Shown here: piece after piece, positions 25,739-33,709 of the stretch
How the letters are laid out: each line of letters begins with the position of its first letter
Position numbering within the stretch: the first letter of the stretch is position 1
DNA from: an uncultured Alistipes sp.
GTDB taxonomy: Bacteria; Bacteroidota; Bacteroidia; Bacteroidales; UBA932
Direction of reading: 5' to 3'
Length of the DNA: 64,000 nt
Assembly: GCA_900544175.1 (NCBI GenBank)
Contig: UQUN01000009.1
Span: 16,664 to 80,663 of the forward strand
Position numbers and translations under genes: made by a program
Notes under the pieces: model-generated
Database searches by the model: none
Told to the model about the DNA's origin: nothing
The model's input: only the letters and a program-made list of their open reading frames with translations

Positions 25739-26773
25739 ATGACATTCAATATCGTTCCCGTGGACCGGTCCTTAGTGCCTGCGGTCCGTGACAAAATCGA
25801 CAACCTGACCAAACCGAAAGGCTCTCTCGGCCGGCTGGAAGAACTGGCCTTGCAGGTATGTCTGATTCAGAACAGTCTTACTCCCAGGCTGCATAATCCT
25901 CAGAATATCCTTTTTGCAGCTGATCACGGCCTCGTATCCGAAGGGGTGAGTCTCACGCCCAAGGAGGTGACGTGGCAGCAGACTCTGCATTTCCTGAAGG
26001 GTGGCACAGGCATCGGTTTCCTATGCCGTCAGCATGGATTCACCCTCAAGGTGGTTGACGCAGGTGTGGACTATGATTTCGAGCCCGGGTGCGGAGTTAT
26101 CGACCGAAAGATTCGAAAAGGTACTTCCAACTGTCTTCACGGACCGGCTATGACCAAGGAAGAATATCTACGCTGTCTCGAGGCAGGCGCCGGGATGGTG
26201 GACGAAGCCTGCGCGGAGGGATGCAATGTCCTGTCATTCGGAGAGATGGGTGCAGGAAATACCTCAGCCTCATCACTCTGGATGCATTTTCTCACGGGGA
26301 TACCGCTGGAGCGGTGTGTGGGCGCCGGCAGCGGGCTTGACAGCGGTGGGGTAAGGCACAAACTGGAGGTTCTGCAAAGATGCTGCGCTGCCTATTGCGG
26401 AGACGGCTCCACAGCTGATGTTCTCCGCTGCTTCGGAGGCTTCGAGATGGTAATGGCAGTAGGTGCGATGCTTCAGGCTGCTGCCCGGAAAATAATAATC
26501 CTCGTGGACGGTTTTATAATGACTGTATGTATGCTGGGTGCATCGCGTCTATATCCGGATGTGACGGATTATGCGGTGTTCGGACATGTCGGGGATGAGA
26601 GCGGGCATCGGCTTTTGTTGGAATACATGGGGGCCTCTCCACTGCTTTCACTTGGATTGCGTCTCGGCGAGGGCTCAGGCGCTGTGTGCGCCTATCCTAT
26701 TCTGGAATCCGCTGTACGGATGATCAATGAAATGGATTCTTTCACCGGCACCCGAATCACCAAGTATTTTTAA
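25739..26773 (+). CDS. cobT: Nicotinate-nucleotide:dimethylbenzimidazole phosphoribosyltransferase
   Basis: Makes alpha-ribazole 5'-phosphate (or a related lower-ligand nucleotide) from nicotinate mononucleotide and the base; 344 residues, normal length. Visible landmarks: KPKGSLGRLEELALQ near the start, FAADHGLVSEGVS, the GEMGAGNTSAS loop, and the catalytic Glu in RLGEGSGA near residue 308. Bacterial CobT enzymes differ in base preference, and the sequence alone does not tell which lower ligand is used. Seven bases separate it from cobU and two from cobS, so it belongs to the same operon. Confidence 0.96.
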   Translation: MTFNIVPVDRSLVPAVRDKIDNLTKPKGSLGRLEELALQVCLIQNSLTPRLHNPQNILFAADHGLVSEGVSLTPKEVTWQQTLHFLKGGTGIGFLCRQHGFTLKVVDAGVDYDFEPGCGVIDRKIRKGTSNCLHGPAMTKEEYLRCLEAGAGMVDEACAEGCNVLSFGEMGAGNTSASSLWMHFLTGIPLERCVGAGSGLDSGGVRHKLEVLQRCCAAYCGDGSTADVLRCFGGFEMVMAVGAMLQAAARKIIILVDGFIMTVCMLGASRLYPDVTDYAVFGHVGDESGHRLLLEYMGASPLLSLGLRLGEGSGAVCAYPILESAVRMINEMDSFTGTRITKYF

Positions 26774-26775
26774 GT

Positions 26776-27543
26776 ATGAGGAGATTCTTTTACGATATAC
26801 TCGCATCCTTCACCCTGCTGACCAGATTACCGCTATGGAGGCTGTACAATATCCCCGAAGACAGTTTCAGACGGACTGTCAACGGATGGACTCTGGTGGG
26901 ATGGCTTACCGGTGCCTTGACCGGCGGCATACTGTGGCTCTGCGCGCAGGTATTGCCGATCCAGGCAGCCGTAATAATGGCATTCGCCGCCAGGGTTCTG
27001 CTGACGGGGGGACTGCATGAGGACGGGCTCGGAGACGTTTTCGACGGATTCGGAGGAGGCAGGAACAAGGAGAAGGTACTGGAGATCATGAAAGATTCCC
27101 GCACCGGCAGTTACGGCGTCATCGGATTGGTATTGTATTTTATCCTGCTCTTTGCACTGGTAGCCTTTCTGCCTGTTCCTGCGGAGAGCCTGGCGCTCCT
27201 GGCCGGTACTGCCGACCCTCTGTGCAAACTGACCGCCTCCCAGATAGTCAACGTCCTGCCGTATGCGCGTAAGTCCTCGGAAAGCAAGACCGGCACTGTC
27301 TACAGCCGGATGAGTCTGCCGGTTTGGCTGTTCTCTGCTGCTGCCGGAGTGCTGCCTGCCATACTGTGGATGCCTGCGGTACTGTGGCCGGCATCCATTA
27401 TGCCGATATTGACTTCCGTCGGACTCTTTCTGTATTTCAAACGAAAAATCGGCGGCTACACGGGAGACTGCTGCGGGGCTGCCTTCCTGCTGAGTGAACT
27501 CTCTTTTTATTTCGGAGTATGGATAGTCCTTGCGCTGCGGTAG
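26776..27543 (+). CDS. cobS: Adenosylcobinamide-GDP ribazoletransferase (cobalamin synthase)
   Basis: Integral membrane enzyme of 255 residues that joins AdoCbi-GDP with alpha-ribazole (phosphate). The acidic active-site motif GGLHEDGLGDVFDGFGGG lies near residue 76, followed by MKDSRTGSYGVIGLV, both typical of CobS. Several hydrophobic helices (about 35-55, 118-140, 188-225, 240-255) fit the polytopic topology, and IGGYTGDCCGA is the conserved C-terminal block. It follows cobT by two bases, and its 3' end overlaps the cobC start by 25 bases. Confidence 0.96.
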   Translation: MRRFFYDILASFTLLTRLPLWRLYNIPEDSFRRTVNGWTLVGWLTGALTGGILWLCAQVLPIQAAVIMAFAARVLLTGGLHEDGLGDVFDGFGGGRNKEKVLEIMKDSRTGSYGVIGLVLYFILLFALVAFLPVPAESLALLAGTADPLCKLTASQIVNVLPYARKSSESKTGTVYSRMSLPVWLFSAAAGVLPAILWMPAVLWPASIMPILTSVGLFLYFKRKIGGYTGDCCGAAFLLSELSFYFGVWIVLALR

Positions 27544-28103
27544 AATGGATTCTGGTCCGGCACACGGCGGTGGATGTTCCTCCCGGCACCTGCTATGGAC
27601 AGATGGACATACCCCTTGCAGGAAGCTTTCCTCACGATGCGGAGGCCGTGCGGATGGAACTCTCCCGAATTTTTCAGGATACTGCTCCTGATCTGGTGTT
27701 CAGCAGCCCGTCCTCGCGATGCACGGCCCTTGCTACCGCCTGTGGATGGCCGGACTGCGTTACGGATGCCCGCCTGATGGAACGCAGTTTCGGCTCCTGG
27801 GAGGGACTCCGCTACGATGATATTGCCGATTCCCGTCTCAAGGATTATTATGAAGACTGGCTCCACACGGCTCCTACTGGCGGAGAATCTTTTACCGACC
27901 AGCTTGCCCGCGTCCGTCGATTCCTGGAATGTACAAAAAATATACTTTTGTCTGACGAAAGCCGTAAAACGCGCCCTAAAGTGCTGATATTCACTCATGG
28001 AGGAGTTATCTCAGCGGCCTGCGTCCTTACCGGAGCCTGTGCCGCGGAAGATGCCTGGAGCCATTGTCCTCCTTATGGTGGAATCATCAGCCTGAGATAT
28101 TGA
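27519..28103 (+). CDS. cobC: Alpha-ribazole phosphatase, histidine phosphatase family
   Basis: Histidine-acid phosphatase fold, 194 residues. The catalytic RH motif is in ILVRHTAVDVPPGTCYGQMD, the form typical of CobC proteins (RHT instead of RHG, followed by the PPGTCYGQ block). SSPSSRCTALA supplies the second Arg, MERSFGSWEGLRYDDI carries the acid Glu, and FTHGGVISAA the second His. It removes the phosphate from alpha-ribazole phosphate or from adenosylcobalamin phosphate, the last step of the pathway. The ATG at 27519 lies inside the end of cobS, which suggests coupling. It meets cbiB tail to tail with a 2-base gap. Confidence 0.93.
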   Translation: MDSPCAAVEWILVRHTAVDVPPGTCYGQMDIPLAGSFPHDAEAVRMELSRIFQDTAPDLVFSSPSSRCTALATACGWPDCVTDARLMERSFGSWEGLRYDDIADSRLKDYYEDWLHTAPTGGESFTDQLARVRRFLECTKNILLSDESRKTRPKVLIFTHGGVISAACVLTGACAAEDAWSHCPPYGGIISLRY

Positions 28104-28105
28104 GT

Positions 28106-29062
28106 TCAGAGAATGCCCGTCAGTAAAAATATCAGGCACAAAGCGGTAATCGTGAGAATTTCCACTCGGAGATTGATGCGCAGTGCCACGCGCATGTCCG
28201 CAGTAGTCAGCAGACGTGCTCCGGTACCTATGTACGGCTTGTAGACTGCTTGTCCGAAATAATCGTGCGTCCCTCCGAAGCGGCAGTTCAGGACACCGGC
28301 CAGAGCGGCCTCAGGCCAGCCTGAATTGGGGCTTGCATGCTGCGGACCGAAATGGAGCACGAAGCGCAGCAGACCGGGCCTGCCGGCGCAGACTATCATC
28401 ATAAATGCCGTCAGGCGGGCAGGCAGCCAGTTGGCCGCATCATCAATGCGTGCCGCAGTCCTGCCGAAAAGGAGATAGCGGTCCGAGCGGTAGCCTATCA
28501 TCGAATCCAGAGTGTTTACCATCTTGTATGCCAGCATGCCCGGCACTCCTCCGACCGCCAGCCAGAAGAGCGGGGCCACTACCCCGTCGCTGAGATTTTC
28601 CGCCAGGGTCTCCAGCGCTGCCGTCCGTACCTCCTGAGCTGACAGCGAGGCCGTGTCGCGTCCTACTATCCTGGATACCTGCCGCCTTCCCTCATCCAGG
28701 GAACGGTCTACCGCTGCAAACACGTCCCGGACTTCCTTCCGCAGGGTTTTGCCGGCCAGGCAGTAGAAAATCAGCAGGGACGATACAGCACAGCGGAGCC
28801 ACGGTGAAACCATCCCGCACAGCCGGAGTATGCTCCAGCCCAGAAGGAAGATGCCGAGGGTGAGTCCTATGGCCAGCAGTGCCCCCTTGAGAACACGGTG
28901 ACGCCCTCGGTTCAGTGTTTTTTCCCCGGCCGCAATCAGTCTTCCGAACCCTACTACAGGATGCGGAAGCCGGACCGGGTCTCCGAAGGCCAGATCTGCA
29001 GTCCACCCCGCAAGCAGGGGGAGGATACGGTGCTGGAGGATTGTCAGAAGAGCCGGGTCCAT
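28106..29062 (-). CDS. cbiB: Adenosylcobinamide-phosphate synthase CbiB
   Basis: Membrane protein of 318 residues that condenses adenosylcobyric acid with (R)-1-amino-2-propanol phosphate. Landmarks: DLAFGDPVRLPHPVVGFGRLI near residue 23, GRDTASLSAQEVRTAALETL, ENLSDGVVAPLFWLAVGG and the SPNSGWPEAALAGVL block. Helices at about 55-80, 195-215 and at the C-terminus fit the polytopic family. It is the last gene of the minus-strand operon cbiA-pduO-cobQ-cobD-cbiB, overlapping the cobD stop by 19 bases, directly after the gene that makes its amino-alcohol substrate. Confidence 0.95.
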   Translation of the reverse strand: MDPALLTILQHRILPLLAGWTADLAFGDPVRLPHPVVGFGRLIAAGEKTLNRGRHRVLKGALLAIGLTLGIFLLGWSILRLCGMVSPWLRCAVSSLLIFYCLAGKTLRKEVRDVFAAVDRSLDEGRRQVSRIVGRDTASLSAQEVRTAALETLAENLSDGVVAPLFWLAVGGVPGMLAYKMVNTLDSMIGYRSDRYLLFGRTAARIDDAANWLPARLTAFMMIVCAGRPGLLRFVLHFGPQHASPNSGWPEAALAGVLNCRFGGTHDYFGQAVYKPYIGTGARLLTTADMRVALRINLRVEILTITALCLIFLLTGIL

Positions 29063-30060
29063 TGTCTTAAAGCATTGATGAGCATATCATTCTGCGCCGG
29101 AGTCTGCACTGCTATGCGGAAATGCCCGGAACCCAGGCCGTGGAAGTTGTCGGCATTGCGGATAAGGAGACCGTGTGTACCGGCCAGCCAGTCTTTCAGC
29201 TGCGCAGCTGTACCGTGACGGGTGGTCACAAGCATGAAATGAGTATCCGTGGGCAGAGTGGAGAAACCTCCCGCAGCCTCAATGGCAGTACGTACTCTCT
29301 CCGTTTCCTTCAGCAGGTCTTTCAGGGACGGCCCGGGCAGACCGTGCTTCAGCAGCCAGCGCCCTCCTTCCACAGCCATGGCATTGACCGACCACGGCAT
29401 GCGCAGGGCTCTCAGTCTGCGGCAAGTTTCAGCCGAGGTTGTGATGTATCCTATCCTGAGTCCCGGTACGGCGAAAAGCTTGGTCATCGAATGTATCAGT
29501 ATCACATTGGGATACTGTTCCACTACTTCCGAAGGGGCCAGTACCGGTCTGAGAGTGAAATCCTCGTAGGACTGGTCTACCACGATGACTGTATCGGGAT
29601 GGGAGGAGGCGAGTTCCAGTACGGTTTCCGGCGGGGTCGCCGTGCCGAGAGGGTTGTTGGGATTGCAGAGCCATACCGAGTCCGGCATCCTGTCCGGCAG
29701 TTCCCGCAGATTCCCTGCACCTGTCACCTCGTGTCCGTACACAGTGCAGGCATCCCTGTATTCTGAAAAGGAAGGTTCGATAACGGTTGTCCGCTTTCCC
29801 TGCAGCATATGCGCCGTGAGATATATGGCTTCTGTAGCCCCGTTGGTTACAAGCACACACTCCGGGGAGATGCCATGCCGGGCAGCTATCTCCCGTCCGA
29901 AAGCATAGGGTTCCGGTTCGGGATAATGCTCCAGCACGTCCATGATCCCGGCCAGATACTTCCTGAGAGGACGGTGGTCTACCCCGCCTGGCACGTTGGA
30001 GCTGAAATCCGCCTTTATACCGCTGTACCGGTATCCGTCGTCACCGTGTCCCTCAATCAT
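29044..30060 (-). CDS. cobD: Threonine-phosphate decarboxylase CobD
   Basis: PLP-dependent class I/II aminotransferase-fold enzyme of 338 residues that decarboxylates O-phospho-L-threonine to aminopropanol phosphate. ATG 30060 gives MIEGHGDDGYRYSGIKADFS, the usual CobD opening with GHGGD-like sequence. The PLP lysine lies in HSMTKLFAVPGLRIGY; NPNNPLGTATP and VVDQSYEDFT bind the cofactor. The longer reading frame upstream only overlaps cobQ out of frame. It overlaps the cobQ stop by 8 bases. Phospho-serine can be used instead by some relatives (norcobamides), which the sequence cannot exclude. No PduX-type threonine kinase gene is in the window. Confidence 0.92.
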   Translation of the reverse strand: MIEGHGDDGYRYSGIKADFSSNVPGGVDHRPLRKYLAGIMDVLEHYPEPEPYAFGREIAARHGISPECVLVTNGATEAIYLTAHMLQGKRTTVIEPSFSEYRDACTVYGHEVTGAGNLRELPDRMPDSVWLCNPNNPLGTATPPETVLELASSHPDTVIVVDQSYEDFTLRPVLAPSEVVEQYPNVILIHSMTKLFAVPGLRIGYITTSAETCRRLRALRMPWSVNAMAVEGGRWLLKHGLPGPSLKDLLKETERVRTAIEAAGGFSTLPTDTHFMLVTTRHGTAAQLKDWLAGTHGLLIRNADNFHGLGSGHFRIAVQTPAQNDMLINALRQWTRLF

Positions 30061-31558
30061 GGCTCCGGAGTATTTGATAGAACAGATCCATATCCACGCA
30101 GGAGCGGACATGTCCGGCCAGCAGGTCGTACTGCTGCTGCCTGAACGCGCGGTAGTCGAATGTTCCGGCGGAGGCTCCGGCAAAGGGTCTGAGGAGGCGG
30201 TCCACGGCTGACGGATTGTCCAGTATTCCGTGCAGATAGGTTCCCGCCACATTGCCGCGCACGCAGCCTTCCTCCGTACCGTCATCAAGCACAGCGAGGT
30301 GCTCTACGCACTGCCCTGTCGGCTCAGTGTGTCCCATGTGTATCTCGTATCCTTCGCATACAGTGTTACTTCCGTCTCCTGTCAATGTAAATCTGCGGCG
30401 GCGGGTGACTTTCTCGCCGGACATCACGGTTCTCACCGGCAACAGTCCCAGACCCGGCATACGCTCCTGCGTTCCTTCCACGTGGTCAGGGTCACGCACT
30501 TCCTGTCCCAGCATCTGGTAACCGCCGCAGATACCCAGTACCGGGACACCGCGGTGCGCTGCTTCCTGTATTGCCCGGGCGGCTCCGTTTGCCCGGATCT
30601 CCGCCAGGTCCGCGATGGTGGATTTGGTACCCGGGAGGATGATTACATCCGCACGGCTGAGTTCTGCCGGATTACAGGTATAGTAGAGATTGACCCTGGG
30701 GTCGTGCTCCAGAACATCGAAATCAGTGAAATTGGACATGCGCCTGAGCAGGACTACGGCCACATTGACCCGAAGGCTGCCGCCACTGCGCCGCTTTGCT
30801 TCGAGGGAGACCGAATCCTCTTCCTCTATATGCACGTCCCTGAGATAAGGTATCACTCCGAGCACCGGAACCCCGCAGATCTGCTCCAGCATCCTGCGAC
30901 CGTCATCGAAGAGAGATATATCTCCGCGGAACTTATTGATGATAATCCCTTTAATTAGTTTTTTAAATCTTTCTTCCTGAAGCATGACCGAACCATATAC
31001 CGAAGCGAAGACCCCTCCCCTGTCTATGTCGGCGACCAGAATTACCGCCGCGCCCGCGTAAGCGGCCATGGGCATGTTGACGATATCCCTGTCCCGCAGA
31101 TTGAGCTCGGAGATACTGCCTGCACCTTCCATAACGATAGGGTTATACCTGGATGACAGACGGTCGTATGCAGCACAGGCGGAGGTCCAAAGTCCGTCAC
31201 GACCGTCTTGGCTGAAATACTCCCTGGCACTGCGGTTGCCGGCGGGACGGCCGTTGAGAACCACCTGCGAGGTCTGGTCCGAGGAGGGCTTGAGCAGGAC
31301 CGGGTTCATGTCCGTATGGCATTCGATGCCGGCTGCCTCTGCCTGCACTGCCTGGGCACGGCCTATCTCCAGCCCGTCGGGGGTCACATAAGAGTTCAGG
31401 GCCATATTCTGGGCCTTGAAAGGAGCCGGATTCCATCCGTCCTGTTTCAGGATACGGCAGAACGCCGCAGCTATTACGCTTTTGCCTACGTCGCTTCCGG
31501 TGCCGGCAAACATTACCGGGCGGAGCCGGACAGAACCTGAGGAAGCCGTCATTTCCAT
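30053..31558 (-). CDS. cobQ: Cobyric acid synthase (amidates the b, d, e, g side chains)
   Basis: ATP- and glutamine-dependent amidotransferase of 501 residues (CobQ/CbiP). The N-terminal synthetase domain has the P-loop-like FAGTGSDVGKSVIAAAFCRI, then FKAQNMALNSYVT and MEGAGSISELNLRDRDI; the C-terminal class I glutaminase domain has the nucleophile Cys in VLGICGGYQMLG and the catalytic His in GTYLHGILDNP. Length is typical. It overlaps the adenosyltransferase stop by 10 bases and the cobD start by 8, so it is firmly in the cbiA operon. It converts adenosylcobyrinic acid a,c-diamide to adenosylcobyric acid. Confidence 0.96.
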   Translation of the reverse strand: MEMTASSGSVRLRPVMFAGTGSDVGKSVIAAAFCRILKQDGWNPAPFKAQNMALNSYVTPDGLEIGRAQAVQAEAAGIECHTDMNPVLLKPSSDQTSQVVLNGRPAGNRSAREYFSQDGRDGLWTSACAAYDRLSSRYNPIVMEGAGSISELNLRDRDIVNMPMAAYAGAAVILVADIDRGGVFASVYGSVMLQEERFKKLIKGIIINKFRGDISLFDDGRRMLEQICGVPVLGVIPYLRDVHIEEEDSVSLEAKRRSGGSLRVNVAVVLLRRMSNFTDFDVLEHDPRVNLYYTCNPAELSRADVIILPGTKSTIADLAEIRANGAARAIQEAAHRGVPVLGICGGYQMLGQEVRDPDHVEGTQERMPGLGLLPVRTVMSGEKVTRRRRFTLTGDGSNTVCEGYEIHMGHTEPTGQCVEHLAVLDDGTEEGCVRGNVAGTYLHGILDNPSAVDRLLRPFAGASAGTFDYRAFRQQQYDLLAGHVRSCVDMDLFYQILRSHD

Positions 31559-32094
31559 GTCTCCTCCTGCTGTCCGGCTTTGAAATTACAATAACGGGCT
31601 GTCACGAACAGCAAGTCTGAGAGCCGATTGACATAGTGCAGCACTTCCTCCGGCAGCGGATCACTCCGATGCAGTGTCCATAATCTGCGTTCGGCCCTCC
31701 GGGCTATGGCCCTTGCTGTATGGATGGCGGCGGCGGCCGGTGTGCCGCCGGGAAGTATGAACCCCTTCATCGGACCGCAGACATACAGCATCATGTCCAC
31801 GTGCTCCTCACACCACTTGTCCGAAGCCGACTCCGGCAGCGGGCCCACGCCTTCCCGCATATCCGAAGGCGCGGCCACCGTCCGCATTACAGCCATAAGG
31901 TCTCTCTGCATAGTACCGAGCATCTGTTTTATAGGATCCTGCGCATCGAGCATCGAGCGCGCCTCCCCCAATTTACAGTTGAGTTCATCGAGGCTGCCGT
32001 TGGCCTCTATCCTCGGATCGTCCTTTGGGACTCTCAGGCCTCCGCGTATGCCGGTAGTGCCGTCATCCCCTCTTCTTGTGTAAACTTTTCCCAT
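31549..32094 (-). CDS. PduO-type cob(I)yrinic acid a,c-diamide adenosyltransferase
   Basis: ATP:cob(I)alamin adenosyltransferase of the PduO family, 181 residues from ATG 32094. The N-terminal VYTRRGDDGTTGIRGGLRV is the ATP-binding signature; the C-terminal helix bundle has ARAIARRAERRLWTL (the conserved R-x-x-E-R motif) and HYVNRLSDLLFVTARY. It attaches the upper 5'-deoxyadenosyl ligand after cobalt reduction. An earlier in-frame ATG at 32118 would overlap cbiA by 17 bases; the start used leaves a 7-base gap and begins at the family consensus. It is of the PduO type, not the CobA/BtuR type. Confidence 0.94.
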   Translation of the reverse strand: MGKVYTRRGDDGTTGIRGGLRVPKDDPRIEANGSLDELNCKLGEARSMLDAQDPIKQMLGTMQRDLMAVMRTVAAPSDMREGVGPLPESASDKWCEEHVDMMLYVCGPMKGFILPGGTPAAAAIHTARAIARRAERRLWTLHRSDPLPEEVLHYVNRLSDLLFVTARYCNFKAGQQEETWK

Positions 32095-32101
32095 ATACAG
32101 T

Positions 32102-33418
32102 CTATTTAAAATATTCAAACAGCAGCAGCGGGTCCGTCTCCGCCCAGTAAAGATGTGTATATCCAGCCAGAACGTTGGCTACCCGGTACAGCGGTGAATC
32201 GACCGCCCTGCCTTCTGCCGACCTCTGCACAGCCACTGAAGGCAGATTTCCTATTATGCTGGAATAGTGGAACTCATGGCCTCGGACGGAAAAATCACCG
32301 GCACTCACCGTCCGGTAACCGAGGTGCAGCCGCATCCCCTCCATTGTAGCATCCAGCGGCAGCACTCCGCATACCGGCCAGCGCCGACCGTCCTCAGAGA
32401 TTATTGTTCTGCAGAGGTACATCATCCCTCCACATTCTGCAAGTATGCGCCCTCCGGAAGAGGCGTATGCGCTGACTGCCCTCAGCATGGAAATGTTGGA
32501 GGACAACTGGGGCAGGAAAAATTCCGGATACCCTCCGGGAAGGTAGACCAGGTCAGCCTCGGGAAGGCGTGTGTCCTGTAACGGGGAGAAAAATTCCAAA
32601 CTCCCGGCACCGGCAAGACGGTCGATGTTGGCCTTGTAGGTAAAATTAAAAGCCTCATCCCGGGCTACGGCTATTTTCAGTTTCCCGTTCCTGCCGCTCT
32701 GCCATGCCTGCCTTTCCGGAGTCGGGCAGCGGGTAAGATCCAGGAGGGCGTCGATGTCAATATGCTCCTCTGCATTACATGCCATCGCATCTATGACCGG
32801 ACTATACTCATTCAGATGTTTTAGAGACAGTCCGAGATGACGTGAGGGCACTGAGAAATCTTTCTGCGCGGGCATGAAGCCAAGAGGTGTGACTCCGGCA
32901 TCCAGTGCCGCCTGCCGGAGATAACTGTAATGGGATTCTGATGCCACCCTGTTGAAAATGACTCCGGCGACATTCACTCCTTTCCTGAAATTGGCAAATC
33001 CGTACAGAAGCGGTGCCGCCGAGTAGGCCGCAGCACGCGCATCTACGGTCAGGATGACCGGTATTTCCAGTAAACGCGCAATATCGGCACTGCTTCCGCA
33101 GTCCTTGTCGTAACCGTCAAACAGGCCCATGACTCCCTCTGTCACGCACACATCCGCATCCGCACAACTGTCAGCGTAGAGACTGCGGACATGACCGGGC
33201 GACCCCATGAATATGTCCAGGTTGACACTCTCCCGTCCGCAGGCCAGGGTATGGTATTTGGGATCGATATAGTCAGGCCCGCACTTATATGGCTGCACTG
33301 TCAGGCCTCTGTTGCCAAGGGCTTTCAGCAGAGCCAGCGTAATTGTGGTCTTACCGCTGCCCGAAGCGGATGCACCGATGACAAACTGACTTTTAAGGAT
33401 AGTACGGCGTGTGTTCAT
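32102..33418 (-). CDS. cbiA: Cobyrinic acid a,c-diamide synthase
   Basis: Glutamine amidotransferase of 438 residues that amidates the a and c carboxylates of cobyrinate. P-loop in IGASASGSGKTTITLALLKA; KCGPDYIDPKYHT and VTEGVMGLFDGYD are CbiA signatures; the glutaminase Cys is in ILAECGGMMYLCR and the late His in GYTHLYWAE. It is the first gene of the lower-pathway minus operon. Its start faces the riboswitch-led upper-pathway operon across about 60 bases, which hold a promoter for each direction but no riboswitch on the cbiA side. Confidence 0.96.
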   Translation of the reverse strand: MNTRRTILKSQFVIGASASGSGKTTITLALLKALGNRGLTVQPYKCGPDYIDPKYHTLACGRESVNLDIFMGSPGHVRSLYADSCADADVCVTEGVMGLFDGYDKDCGSSADIARLLEIPVILTVDARAAAYSAAPLLYGFANFRKGVNVAGVIFNRVASESHYSYLRQAALDAGVTPLGFMPAQKDFSVPSRHLGLSLKHLNEYSPVIDAMACNAEEHIDIDALLDLTRCPTPERQAWQSGRNGKLKIAVARDEAFNFTYKANIDRLAGAGSLEFFSPLQDTRLPEADLVYLPGGYPEFFLPQLSSNISMLRAVSAYASSGGRILAECGGMMYLCRTIISEDGRRWPVCGVLPLDATMEGMRLHLGYRTVSAGDFSVRGHEFHYSSIIGNLPSVAVQRSAEGRAVDSPLYRVANVLAGYTHLYWAETDPLLLFEYFK

Positions 33419-33438
33419 GAGTCTGTGAAAATTCCCGC

Positions 33439-33477
33439 CAAAGGTATGACAATATTTGAGAAATTTTTATACTTTTG
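33439..33477. promoter_or_regulatory. Divergent promoters, cbiA operon / upper-pathway operon
   Basis: TACCTTTG on the minus strand (plus 33439-33446), about 20 bases before the cbiA ATG, and TACTTTTG on the plus strand (33470-33477), just before the riboswitch. Both fit the TAnnTTTG pattern. Confidence 0.5.
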
Positions 33478-33480
33478 CAG

Positions 33481-33655
33481 CCGATTCAGGTGATGCCTGT
33501 ACGGAACCCGTACGGCATTAGAGGGAATCCGGTGAGATTCCGGAACAGTGCCCGCTACTGTAAGGTCTTTGTTCTGAGGATAATTCTTAAAGTCACTGTT
33601 GTTTCGGCAATGGGAAGACATATCCTCAGGGACCAAGTCAGGAAACCTGCCTGAA
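33481..33655 (+). ncRNA. Cobalamin riboswitch of the upper-pathway operon
   Basis: Conserved blocks in order: AGAGGGAATCCGGTGAGATTC, GGAACAGTGCCCGCTACTGTAA, AAGTCACTG, GGCAATGGGAAGAC and AAGTCAGGAAACCTGCC. It begins directly after a -7 box and ends about 55 bases before the receptor ATG at 33710. It differs clearly from the two btuB copies. It should repress the receptor-cbiK-receptor-corrin ring operon when adenosylcobalamin is abundant. Confidence 0.95.
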
Positions 33656-33709
33656 AAGTTTATAATGTCAGACGAGTCCGGGGAAAGACTCCGATGCATA
33701 CGGATTATT

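Noticed and set aside
30061..30288. Upstream extension of CobD to 414 residues
   Set aside because: The extra residues overlap cobQ in another frame and look like shifted cobQ sequence; the CobD consensus begins at ATG 30060.
33599..33709. Longer start for the TonB receptor at 33.7 kb
   Set aside because: The extra codons fall on the riboswitch 3' part and put 37 polar residues before the signal peptide.
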